Shown here: piece by piece, positions 1 to 5,458 of the stretch
Layout of the letters: every line of letters starts with the position of its first letter
How positions within the stretch are numbered: the stretch's first letter is position 1
NCBI GenBank assembly: GCA_002340515.1
Contig: DDMF01000098.1
Span: 3,019 to 8,476 of the forward strand
Length of the DNA: 5,458 nucleotides
Origin: Rhodobacteraceae bacterium UBA2553
Lineage (GTDB): Bacteria; Pseudomonadota; Alphaproteobacteria; Rhodobacterales; Rhodobacteraceae
Direction: 5' to 3'
The notes under the pieces: model-generated
What the model saw: only the letters and a program-made list of their open reading frames with translations
The model's database searches: none
Told to the model about the DNA's origin: nothing
Position numbers and translations under genes: made by a program

Positions 1-357
1 CCCGAGGCCCTGATCGCCGCCTTAGATGCAAAACTCGCCAGTGCTGCGGGGCTTGCCAGCTGCGCCTGCCTTGCTGGCGTCACCTATTCCGACGGTCGCA
101 AAGGCCATGTGCTTGGGTTCATTGACGCAGCCGAAGGTGCCTATAACGCGCTTGCCGGTGCTGCCAATGAGGCGCTGACCTTCTCTGGCGTGGAAGCGGG
201 AGAAATGGACGTTGGGTTCTTTGCGTCTGAGGATCTCATGGCACAAAAACTGGTGACTTACGGCCTAAAATTCGACTTGCCGATGCCTGAGGCCCGCGAA
301 CTGGTGAAGCCCGCAGCACCGGGATCAGACCCTGAAAAGCCACCCATTCTAAAGTAA
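1..357 (+). CDS. SseB family protein, C-terminal part (5' end outside window)
   Basis: The frame is open from the first base to a TAA at 355-357, giving 118 residues, so the N-terminal part lies upstream of the window. The reading resembles the SseB-family proteins (enhanced serine sensitivity type) found in Rhodobacterales. Supporting stretches are GVTYSDGRKGHVLGFIDA, then NEALTFSGVEAGEMDVGFF and a closing GLKFDLPMPE. The last ~18 residues are proline- and lysine-rich and look like a disordered tail. No membrane segment is visible. The molecular function of this family is poorly defined. It is named after an E. coli protein linked to serine sensitivity, and no enzyme activity can be read from this fragment. 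The gene converges on phoX, 132 bases away. No convincing terminator of its own is seen: the self-complementary GGCGCGCC at 358-365 followed by a T-rich stretch has no loop. The family call rests on remembered resemblance; being coding is much surer than the name. Confidence 0.62.
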   Translation, partial: PEALIAALDAKLASAAGLASCACLAGVTYSDGRKGHVLGFIDAAEGAYNALAGAANEALTFSGVEAGEMDVGFFASEDLMAQKLVTYGLKFDLPMPEARELVKPAAPGSDPEKPPILK

Positions 358-430
358 GGCGCGCCCTTTTCCTCTTTCTGGAAATATCCCCGCCGGAGGC
401 AAGAAATCTGCATGCGCCGCCCGGAAACGC

Positions 431-461
431 AAAGAAATGGGCGCGACAATTGCCGCGCCCA
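431..461 (-). terminator. Rho-independent terminator of phoX
   Basis: On the minus strand an 8-bp perfect stem (TGGGCGCG at 438-445 pairing with CGCGCCCA at 454-461) encloses an 8-base loop. It is followed downstream on that strand by a T-rich tract (TTTCTTT at 437-431, then GCGTTT). It begins 28 bases after the phoX stop codon. Read on the plus strand the same hairpin is followed by ACCTATTGTG with no T run, so it should mainly stop phoX transcription and is at best a weak block for the converging SseB-family gene. Confidence 0.8.
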
Positions 462-489
462 CCTATTGTGAAGGGGACTTGAAGAACGC

Positions 490-2052
490 TTAGCCGCGCT
501 TCCAGATCCACATCATGTTGTTTTCGTGCTTACCGGTGTCTTCACCAATCACAACCGAACCGTCTTTACGGACAATCAGGTTGTCTGGGTTCGAAATGCT
601 GTCCGTTGGGCAAGCGTTCGGCGTGTTGGCTTTGTCATACCCGTGACCGGCCACAACCGGCACCATGCTTTTCACGTCATAATCCGCTTCCAGCGGCATT
701 TCATACACCACACCACATTTGTTGGCCTCAAGACGCACGTCGCCTTCACCATCGGCCATGGTTTTGCCGACCTCCGACATCGCCATATACATGAAGGGAA
801 CAGAACCGTCTTTCGCGCCTTCATAGTTGATGTTCACGCCTTCCATTTTGCGGAACTCAGCGGTAGCCCCTTTGGCGGCAGCGGCTTTGCGGCTTTCCAA
901 GAAGGCCACACGGTTGTCAGCCGCTTTGCCAGCCGCCCAATCCGCGATGTCCGCTTCGGTCAGATAGCTGTTTTTGCCCTCTTCAAACTGGTCAGGCGTG
1001 ATGCCGTCATAGTCTTTGATCCAAGCGGCCACGTCGTCGTTTGAGCCATGCGCCAGTTCAACCCAGCTCACGTCAAAGCCCGTGGTGGCCGAAGGCGCCG
1101 CGTTGCCCGCATCCCGCTGGGTCATTTTCGCGGCATAAAGCGTCCCGGCACTCAGATCACCGGCAGTGTCAGCCACAAACTTAAAGAACACAACACCGGT
1201 GCCATCGTCCGACAGGTACACGGTTTTGTTGTCTGGCATCACAACCGAGTTTTCGTGGCTAAAGCGGCCCATGGCGAAATGCTTCACCGGGGTTGCGGCC
1301 CCTGCTGGGTCGGTGATTTCCACGATGTAACCATAGTCATAGGGGTTCGGGTATGTGCCCAGATATTTCGCCAGATCCTGCTGCCCGTCATGGTATTTAT
1401 AACCGGGGTTGTTCCAATCGGATGAGTTATCAAAATACAGCTCTTCTGAGCTGAGCGGCGTCATCCATGGCGACATGGTGCCAAAGCAGTTGACCCAAGT
1501 GCCTTTCACGGCAGAGAAGTCCAGCATTTCAATGTCTGACGCGGTCCAAGTGCCGTCATCTGCACGGGCCAGTTTGGCGCGGCTCATGCCACCGGGGCGC
1601 TCTTCCCAGTTGGTGAACAGAAGGCCTTCGTTGTCACCGGTTGGCACAAAGCCATTAAAGTCAGGGTCAGTCGAGGCCAGAATGTTCTCGCCTTTTATGG
1701 TGTTGATGTTGCCCAGACCATTGTCGCCGGCTTGCATCAGGATTTGGTAGTCACCCAAAGTGGTGGTGACCACTTTCTTGTCGGCCTCTGAGGTGGGCAC
1801 GGCCAATTCGCTTGCGTCCCAATTCACGTTGGACACAACGCCCACGATGGCACGCGCGTATTCATTGCCCAGATCATCATCCGGGTGCTGGGTGTTGAAA
1901 AACAGATCAGACCCCTGCTCATAAATACCGGTGATCTCAGCACCCTTTTGCACAGCCACCACACGGGTCAGGCTATCGGCAAACAGGGCAGCAGGGGTAA
2001 GTGCGGTCGCGGCCAGCAGGCAGGCGATCTTACGGGCAAGCGTCTTTTTCAT
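490..2052 (-). CDS. phoX: PhoX/DUF839-family exported alkaline phosphatase-like protein
   Basis: Encodes 520 residues starting at the ATG at 2050-2052. An in-frame GTG nine bases upstream (2059-2061) is unlikely to be used: the Shine-Dalgarno GAGGAG abuts or overlaps it, but sits 8 bases from the ATG. Residues 1-25 form a Sec-type signal peptide (basic MKKTLARK, hydrophobic core, likely cleavage after ALFA). The mature protein carries PhoX-like segments: NCFGTMSPWMTPLSSEE (about 188-204), which matches the family's Cys-(x)n-TPW-x-T-x-x-x-x-EE active-site region; GRFSHEN (262-268); VYLSDDGTG (278-286); and near the C-terminus PDNL (489-492) and GEDTG (503-507). Known PhoX enzymes are calcium- and iron-dependent periplasmic phosphomonoesterases that release phosphate from organic esters during phosphate starvation. 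The Pho box upstream agrees with that role. Oddities are the lack of the twin-arginine signal usual for PhoX and a slightly short length. Enzymatic activity is inferred; another DUF839 subfamily is possible. Confidence 0.85.
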   Translation of the reverse strand: MKKTLARKIACLLAATALTPAALFADSLTRVVAVQKGAEITGIYEQGSDLFFNTQHPDDDLGNEYARAIVGVVSNVNWDASELAVPTSEADKKVVTTTLGDYQILMQAGDNGLGNINTIKGENILASTDPDFNGFVPTGDNEGLLFTNWEERPGGMSRAKLARADDGTWTASDIEMLDFSAVKGTWVNCFGTMSPWMTPLSSEELYFDNSSDWNNPGYKYHDGQQDLAKYLGTYPNPYDYGYIVEITDPAGAATPVKHFAMGRFSHENSVVMPDNKTVYLSDDGTGVVFFKFVADTAGDLSAGTLYAAKMTQRDAGNAAPSATTGFDVSWVELAHGSNDDVAAWIKDYDGITPDQFEEGKNSYLTEADIADWAAGKAADNRVAFLESRKAAAAKGATAEFRKMEGVNINYEGAKDGSVPFMYMAMSEVGKTMADGEGDVRLEANKCGVVYEMPLEADYDVKSMVPVVAGHGYDKANTPNACPTDSISNPDNLIVRKDGSVVIGEDTGKHENNMMWIWKRG

Positions 2053-2066
2053 TTGGGTCACTCCTC
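2053..2066 (-). promoter_or_regulatory. phoX ribosome-binding site that decides the start codon
   Basis: On the minus strand the sequence reads GAGGAGTGACCCAA and then ATG. The AGGAG core lies 8 bases before the ATG at 2052, the usual distance. The alternative GTG at 2061 overlaps the last G of the core and so has no usable spacing. This sets the product at 520 rather than 523 residues. Confidence 0.75.
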
Positions 2067-2103
2067 AGGTGTCAAACAGGGCCATCCGCCCCTCGGCACC
2101 GCA

Positions 2104-2157
2104 TCTATGGGGGGAGTGTAACAGGTTAGAGACGGGTGTGTGACAGGGGTGTGAAAG
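2104..2157 (-). promoter_or_regulatory. Tandem Pho box (four 7-mers) with candidate -10 for phoX
   Basis: On the minus strand four 7-base repeats follow one another at exact 11-base intervals, with 4-base spacers: CTTTCAC (2151-2157), CTGTCAC (2140-2146), CCGTCTC (2129-2135) and CTGTTAC (2118-2124). The E. coli PhoB-binding consensus is a pair of CTGTCAT-like 7-mers separated by 4 A/T-rich bases, so this equals two consecutive Pho boxes. The first pair is closest to consensus. Eight bases beyond the last repeat lies CATAGA(T) (2109-2103), a fair -10 element in the place expected when PhoB replaces -35 recognition. The start of transcription would then be near 2097, giving a leader of roughly 45 bases. 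Repeat spacing is seen directly; PhoB control is inferred from the known consensus. Confidence 0.8.
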
Positions 2158-2188
2158 ATGATAATACGATCAGAGTATGAGAAACAAA

Positions 2189-3103
2189 CTACATCTTTGG
2201 TAACTTTATCAAGCCTTCAAGATACACATTATCCGCGCCAAAAACCTGTGCCTCGGACTTACAAAACATTAGGTAGTTGTAACCTTCTGCCACTATCTCA
2301 GAAACATCTACATATTTACTTTCTATTTCATCACTCGGTGACAAGAGTAACGCCAAGGATGGAGATAAGGGATAAAATAGCTTTAAATCTGGGTCATCTG
2401 ACACATTGAGATTAACAATTGGTTGGTCCCCCGCGATGAATCGTATCTCAGTCTGGTTACGTAGAAACGTAAGGTTGTATTTTTCATGCTTTGAAAACAA
2501 TCCATAAGCAATATTGCTTGCAAAGATAAATTGCATCACACTCCAAAGGCTCTTCAAATCGAAATGTGCTGGCACCTCCAAACCGCCTATAGCATTTTTG
2601 TGCTTCAGCGTGCGCACATATTGTAATGCAAGAAAGAAAAGAAATTCGCCACGCCGTTCAGGATCACGCCAATCAGTATCGACTTGCTCCTTCAAGTTTC
2701 TAAGCATTTCCACTGCTCCGTTCTCGTATGCCGCGTGCAAGTCTTCCGCGAGTGTTTTTTGGATAACAAGTAACTTGTCTTCAACTTCCACCCGCCGTGG
2801 ATCCTCCGGTGGCTTAGAGGAAAGAAATGATCGCACTTGAAACGGCATTTGAAAAAGGTTGAGCCAATCTTTATTGAACGCTTGCAACTCAGCCTCTCGC
2901 GCACGCCCTATAAAGTCATTTACAAATAGAAGCTCGTCCTCGCCAAGTTCTTTGAACTCATAGAAATAGCGCTCAGAAGCCAGATTTCGAGGGTTAGTGC
3001 TAAACACCTTTCCCTTGCGTGCGCATCTTACTCTTCCTTCGACGGCCCAGCCTTCGAGGTAATGCCGCCATACATGATGCTGGTTTACAGTATGATCAGA
3101 CAG
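2189..3103 (-). CDS. DUF4238-family protein, AT-rich, probable CTG start
   Basis: The function of this family is unknown. With the CTG at 3101-3103 as start the product has 304 residues. The first conventional start (GTG, 3005-3007) would give 272 residues and remove the family's N-terminal signature. The longer reading begins SDHTVN and then QHHVWRHYLEGWA (residues 8-20), the HH-x4-YL-x2-W pattern typical of DUF4238, and continues through NPRNLASERYFYEF. Further family-like parts are FLALQYVRT (157-165), FIAGDQPIV (222-230) and YPLSPSLALLLSP (244-256). No signal peptide or membrane segment is seen. A Shine-Dalgarno GAGGG (3112-3116) precedes the CTG by 8 bases and overlaps the ubiK stop. Codon use and base composition are far more AT-rich than in neighbouring genes, suggesting acquisition by transfer. 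If CTG does not initiate, the gene either makes a shortened protein or has lost its start and is decaying. It ends in TAG 31 bases before the phoX Pho box, with no convincing terminator between. Confidence 0.78.
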   Translation of the reverse strand: MSDHTVNQHHVWRHYLEGWAVEGRVRCARKGKVFSTNPRNLASERYFYEFKELGEDELLFVNDFIGRAREAELQAFNKDWLNLFQMPFQVRSFLSSKPPEDPRRVEVEDKLLVIQKTLAEDLHAAYENGAVEMLRNLKEQVDTDWRDPERRGEFLFFLALQYVRTLKHKNAIGGLEVPAHFDLKSLWSVMQFIFASNIAYGLFSKHEKYNLTFLRNQTEIRFIAGDQPIVNLNVSDDPDLKLFYPLSPSLALLLSPSDEIESKYVDVSEIVAEGYNYLMFCKSEAQVFGADNVYLEGLIKLPKM

Positions 3104-3124
3104 TGACTAAACCCTCACCCCTCC
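3104..3124 (-). promoter_or_regulatory. Ribosome-binding region of the DUF4238 gene, overlapping the ubiK stop
   Basis: Reading the minus strand, GGAGG (3120-3124) and then GTGAGGG (3112-3118) precede TTTAGTCA and the proposed CTG start. The GAGGG core (3112-3116) lies 8 bases from the CTG and overlaps the ubiK TGA (3115-3117). Ribosomes finishing ubiK would therefore stop exactly at this site, which fits translational coupling and supports initiation at the CTG although CTG is a rare start. Confidence 0.5.
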
Positions 3125-3351
3125 AACGCATCCAACCGCGCTTTCAGCGCTTCGTTCTCTTCGCGGGCTTTCTGCGCCATGGCGCGTACGGCGTCGAACT
3201 CTTCTCGGGTGACGAAATCGCGGTCGGCCAACCAGCGGTCCATCCAGGATTTCATCGCGTTTTCCGCCTCGCCTTTTGCCCCTTGCGCCACGCCCAGCGC
3301 GTTGGTCATGATTTGTGACAGGTCATCAAACATTTTGTTGCGCGTTTGCAT
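3115..3351 (-). CDS. ubiK: UbiK-family ubiquinone biosynthesis accessory factor (BMFP/YqiC type)
   Basis: This gene encodes a complete 78-residue protein, the usual size for the family. The N-terminal half (MQTRNKMFDDLSQIMTNALGV) forms the amphipathic helix characteristic of UbiK/YqiC proteins. After the W36/W40 segment comes FVTREEFDAVRAMAQKAREE and a heptad-rich coiled coil to the end (about residues 48-77). Family members form trimers through this coiled coil and bind membranes. In E. coli UbiK helps the soluble Ubi complex make ubiquinone under aerobic conditions. Older annotations call the family membrane-fusogenic protein. The ATG at 3349-3351 follows AGGAG with a 6-base gap, so the start is firm. 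The gene is divergent from lgt, and the DUF4238 gene begins 11 bases after its TGA. The family assignment is strong; its exact role in this organism is inferred. Confidence 0.88.
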   Translation of the reverse strand: MQTRNKMFDDLSQIMTNALGVAQGAKGEAENAMKSWMDRWLADRDFVTREEFDAVRAMAQKAREENEALKARLDALEG

Positions 3352-3510
3352 GGGGCTCTCCTAGCGTTCTGGCCAATCTGGCTGCGTTTTATGCGATCTA
3401 TATGGGGGCAAATGCGCCGTTACACAAGATCACTGCACAAGTTCGCCGCTGCCCGCGTGTGACCCTCGGCCCCCATTGACACCCCCCGCGCGCATTGTCA
3501 GGAATGCCCC
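3352..3510. other. Divergent intergenic region between ubiK and lgt
   Basis: These 159 bases hold no credible gene and must contain the promoters for both outward-reading units. On the minus strand TATAGA (3397-3402) is a fair -10 element, with a weak TTGTGT (3422-3427) at a long 19-base distance. The local context CCCCCATATAGAT resembles CCCCCATAGAT at the phoX -10, which mildly supports both. On the plus strand a perfect TTGACA lies at 3476-3481, but no good -10 follows before the lgt ATG, so the lgt promoter is not resolved. AGGAA at 3500-3504 is the lgt ribosome-binding site, 6 bases from its ATG. No hairpin or repeat stands out. Confidence 0.45.
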
Positions 3511-4425
3511 ATGTTTATGGCCATTCCCTTTCCCGCGCTCACGCCCGAGATCTTTTCCATTGATCTTGGTCCCATTCATTTTGCCCTGCGCTGGTATGCG
3601 CTTGGCTATCTGGTGGGCATCGCGATTGGCTGGTGGATCATCGCGCAGGCGTTGAAACGCGTGGGATTGTGGTTGAATGATCCGCCCATGACCCGCGCCC
3701 AGCTGGAGGATCTTGCGACCTGGATTGTGATCGGCATCATTGCCGGCGGACGGCTGGGCTTTGTGCTGTTTTACCAGCCCGAATATTACCTTGCGAACCC
3801 GGTTGAGATCCTGAAGGTCTGGCAGGGCGGCATGTCGTTTCATGGTGGGTTTCTCGGCGTCATCACTGCGGTCTTCCTCTTTTCACGCAAACACACGCTG
3901 CCCTTGGCGTCGGTTGCCGATTGTCTGGCGATTGCCGCGCCCATCGGCATTGGCCTTGTGCGCCTGACCAATTTCATCAATGCCGAACTTTGGGGCCGTC
4001 CGACCGATGCCCCATGGGGGGTGATTTTCCCCGGCGAGGCGGCACAAACCTGTCTTGGCATTGTCGGCCCTTGTGCGCGCCACCCCAGCCAGCTGTATGA
4101 AGCCGCCCTTGAGGGCGCCGTGCTGGCCGCTGTGCTTTTACACTTGGCGTTCCGCTCTGGCTGGCTGAAACGCCCCGGCGCCCTGACCGGCCTGTTTTTC
4201 CTTGGCTACGGGCTTGCGCGGTTCACGGTCGAATTTTTCCGTCTGGCCGATGCTCAGTTCATCACCCCAGACAACCCATGGGGCCATGTGATCCGGGTCG
4301 GACAGTTTGGCATCACCATGGGGCAGACCCTGACCCTGCCGATGATAATAATCGGTGCGCTGACGCTGATCTGGGCGCTTCGGTCCAGCCCCAAAGGCAC
4401 GCCTGTGAAAGACCCAAAGGCATGA
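3511..4425 (+). CDS. lgt: Prolipoprotein diacylglyceryl transferase
   Basis: Lgt is an inner-membrane enzyme that moves a diacylglyceryl group from phosphatidylglycerol to the lipobox cysteine of prolipoproteins, the first step of lipoprotein maturation. The product has 304 residues, a normal length, with about seven hydrophobic segments (roughly 24-47, 70-88, 110-124, 137-152, 201-215, 225-240, 270-290). Diagnostic motifs are GGRLGFVLFY (79-88), FHGGFLG (110-116), RLTNFINAELWGR (151-163) and RHPSQLYEA (190-198), plus FTVEFFR (238-244). These include the conserved His, the Arg/Asn pair and the Arg-Glu of the active site. The signature is slightly unusual, with V-R-L-T-N-F where G-R-x-G/A-N-F is standard. 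ATG 3511 is preferred because AGGAA lies 6 bases before it; the ATG at 3517 would be too distant. The stop overlaps the next start as ATGA. Downstream coupling and divergence from ubiK are direct observations. Confidence 0.97.
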   Translation: MFMAIPFPALTPEIFSIDLGPIHFALRWYALGYLVGIAIGWWIIAQALKRVGLWLNDPPMTRAQLEDLATWIVIGIIAGGRLGFVLFYQPEYYLANPVEILKVWQGGMSFHGGFLGVITAVFLFSRKHTLPLASVADCLAIAAPIGIGLVRLTNFINAELWGRPTDAPWGVIFPGEAAQTCLGIVGPCARHPSQLYEAALEGAVLAAVLLHLAFRSGWLKRPGALTGLFFLGYGLARFTVEFFRLADAQFITPDNPWGHVIRVGQFGITMGQTLTLPMIIIGALTLIWALRSSPKGTPVKDPKA

Positions 4426-5458
4426 ATGACGACGCCCTCACCGACCTTCTGTTGCGGCGCATCACCAAAACCGGCCCAATCACATTGGCCGAGTATATGG
4501 CCGATTGCCTGATGCATCCCGAACATGGCTATTACGCGACCCGCGACCCGTTTGGCACAGCGGGCGATTTCATCACAGCACCAGAGATCAGCCAGATGTT
4601 TGGCGAGATGTTGGGATTGGCCTTGGCGCAAGCCTGGATGGATCAGGGCGCGCCAGCACAGTTTACCTTGGCCGAACTCGGCCCCGGCCGCGGCACCCTG
4701 ATGGCGGATATCCTGCGCGCCACGCGGGGGGTGCCAGGGTTTCACAGTGCAGCCGAGGTGCATTTGGTGGAAGCCTCGCCGCATTTGCGCGGCGTGCAAA
4801 CCACCCGCCTTGCCCCCCTGCAGATCACCCACCACGACACAGTGACTACCCTGCCCGATCACCCCCTGTTTCTGGTCGCAAACGAGTTTTTCGATGCCCT
4901 TCCCATCCGCCAATTCATCCGCGAAGGGGATTTTTGGTGCGAACGGCAAGTGGGCGAGACCAATGGCAAGCTCGCCTTGGGTCTGACCGCCCCCCTGCCC
5001 AACGCCGCCCTTGATCACCGATTGGGCGACACCAAAGACGGCGATCTGGTGGAGTTTTGCCCAGCACTGGCCCCGATCTGCGATGAGATTGCCACACGCA
5101 TTCACGCCCACGGCGGGGCGGCATTGATCATAGACTATGGCGATTGGCGCTCCCTTGGCGACACATTCCAAGCGCTGGAAGCCCATAAAACCACCGATGC
5201 AATGGCCGCCCCCGGCACGGCGGATCTGACCGCACATGTGGATTTTGAACGCATCGCGCATTTCGCTTCCCCTTTGGCACATTCGCTTTTGACCCCTCAG
5301 GGTGTATTTTTGGAACGTCTGGGCATCACCGATCGCGCCCAAGCGCTGGCCGCGAAACTGACCGGAGAGCCGCTCACCGCCCATATCGCAGCACATCGCC
5401 GCTTGACCCACCCCGATGAAATGGGGACGCTCTTTAAAGTGCTGGGGTTGGTTGGGCG
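4422..5458 (+). CDS. MidA/NDUFAF7-family class I SAM-dependent methyltransferase (3' end outside window)
   Basis: The frame starts at ATG 4422-4424, overlapping the lgt TGA by the ATGA arrangement, and stays open to the window end: 345 complete codons. Bacterial members have about 350-390 residues, so little is missing. Signature stretches are HGYYATRDPFGTAGDFITAPEIS (split here as HGYYATRDPFG plus AGDFITAPEIS, about 37-61), the SAM-binding loop ELGPGRGT (85-92), VEASP, NEFFDALPIRQF (154-165), IIDYG (236-240) and MGTLFKVL (334-341). Eukaryotic NDUFAF7/MidA is a mitochondrial arginine methyltransferase acting on complex I subunit NDUFS2 during assembly. The substrate of bacterial homologues is not settled, so a role in NADH dehydrogenase assembly is inference. 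No signal or membrane segment is seen, so it should be cytosolic. Stop-to-start overlap makes co-translation with lgt likely. The start is also supported by the absence of any gap for another site. Confidence 0.93.
   Translation, partial: MNDDALTDLLLRRITKTGPITLAEYMADCLMHPEHGYYATRDPFGTAGDFITAPEISQMFGEMLGLALAQAWMDQGAPAQFTLAELGPGRGTLMADILRATRGVPGFHSAAEVHLVEASPHLRGVQTTRLAPLQITHHDTVTTLPDHPLFLVANEFFDALPIRQFIREGDFWCERQVGETNGKLALGLTAPLPNAALDHRLGDTKDGDLVEFCPALAPICDEIATRIHAHGGAALIIDYGDWRSLGDTFQALEAHKTTDAMAAPGTADLTAHVDFERIAHFASPLAHSLLTPQGVFLERLGITDRAQALAAKLTGEPLTAHIAAHRRLTHPDEMGTLFKVLGLVG

Noticed and set aside
358..377. GGCGCGCC followed by a T-rich stretch as a terminator for the SseB-family gene
   Set aside because: The 8-base palindrome leaves no loop, so it cannot form a stable hairpin.
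526..1044. Plus-strand open frame (172 codons) opposite phoX
   Set aside because: It is antisense to a gene with clear family motifs; the His/Arg/Val-rich composition is typical of a shadow frame, and no ribosome-binding site or family pattern is seen.
2059..2061. GTG as start of phoX
   Set aside because: The Shine-Dalgarno GAGGAG abuts or overlaps this codon, while it is ideally spaced for the ATG at 2052, which also starts a cleaner signal peptide.
3022..3077. Short minus-strand reading frames inside the DUF4238 5' region (one starting MYGGITSKAGPSKEE, another MRTQGKGV)
   Set aside because: They are only 8-15 codons long, out of frame with the recognisable DUF4238 N-terminus, and have no independent support as leader peptides.
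3476..3510. TTGACA at 3476-3481 as the lgt promoter -35
   Set aside because: No acceptable -10 occurs at 16-18 bases, and transcription would start at the ribosome-binding site or start codon itself; likely chance.
4254..5411. Long minus-strand open frame (385 codons) opposite lgt and the methyltransferase gene
   Set aside because: It lies entirely antisense to two strongly recognisable genes, its translation is Gly/Gln/Cys/His-rich without domain-like patterning, and its openness follows from the base composition and codon bias of the sense strand.
1..5458. CRISPR arrays, tRNA or rRNA genes, insertion sequences, attachment sites
   Set aside because: No repeat-spacer pattern, cloverleaf, rRNA-like stretch, terminal inverted repeats or recombinase-like protein was recognised on either strand.

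Overview
The window looks like chromosome of an alphaproteobacterium, most likely a Rhodobacterales (roseobacter-type) species. The reasons are the moderately high GC content of most genes, the alphaproteobacterial character of the Lgt, UbiK and SseB-like sequences, and the compact lgt-methyltransferase gene pair. The lineage is judged from remembered family sequences, not from a search.

Layout, left to right. (1) The 3' end of a plus-strand gene for an SseB-family protein (1-357). (2) A convergent minus-strand gene (490-2052) for an exported PhoX/DUF839-family phosphatase-like protein. It has a clear intrinsic terminator in the convergent gap (431-461). Upstream it has a tandem four-repeat Pho box (2118-2157), which marks it as a phosphate-starvation gene under PhoB. 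(3) An AT-rich minus-strand gene (2189-3103) for a DUF4238-family protein of unknown function. It looks foreign against its neighbours. Its real N-terminus reads about 32 codons beyond the first conventional start and seems to begin at a CTG. (4) The small minus-strand gene ubiK (3115-3351), a ubiquinone-synthesis accessory factor. (5) A divergent intergenic region (3352-3510). (6) Plus-strand lgt (3511-4425), prolipoprotein diacylglyceryl transferase. It overlaps by four bases (ATGA) with (7) a MidA/NDUFAF7-type SAM-dependent methyltransferase gene (4422 to beyond the window end).

How the parts fit. lgt and the methyltransferase gene form a translationally coupled pair. ubiK is transcribed away from them, with the DUF4238 gene placed directly behind it (11-base gap, ribosome-binding site over the ubiK stop). 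phoX follows on the same strand but has its own phosphate-responsive promoter. No tRNA, rRNA, CRISPR array, insertion sequence or integrase is visible. The points most worth a second look are the four-repeat Pho box, the mis-startable DUF4238 gene, and its apparent insertion between housekeeping genes.
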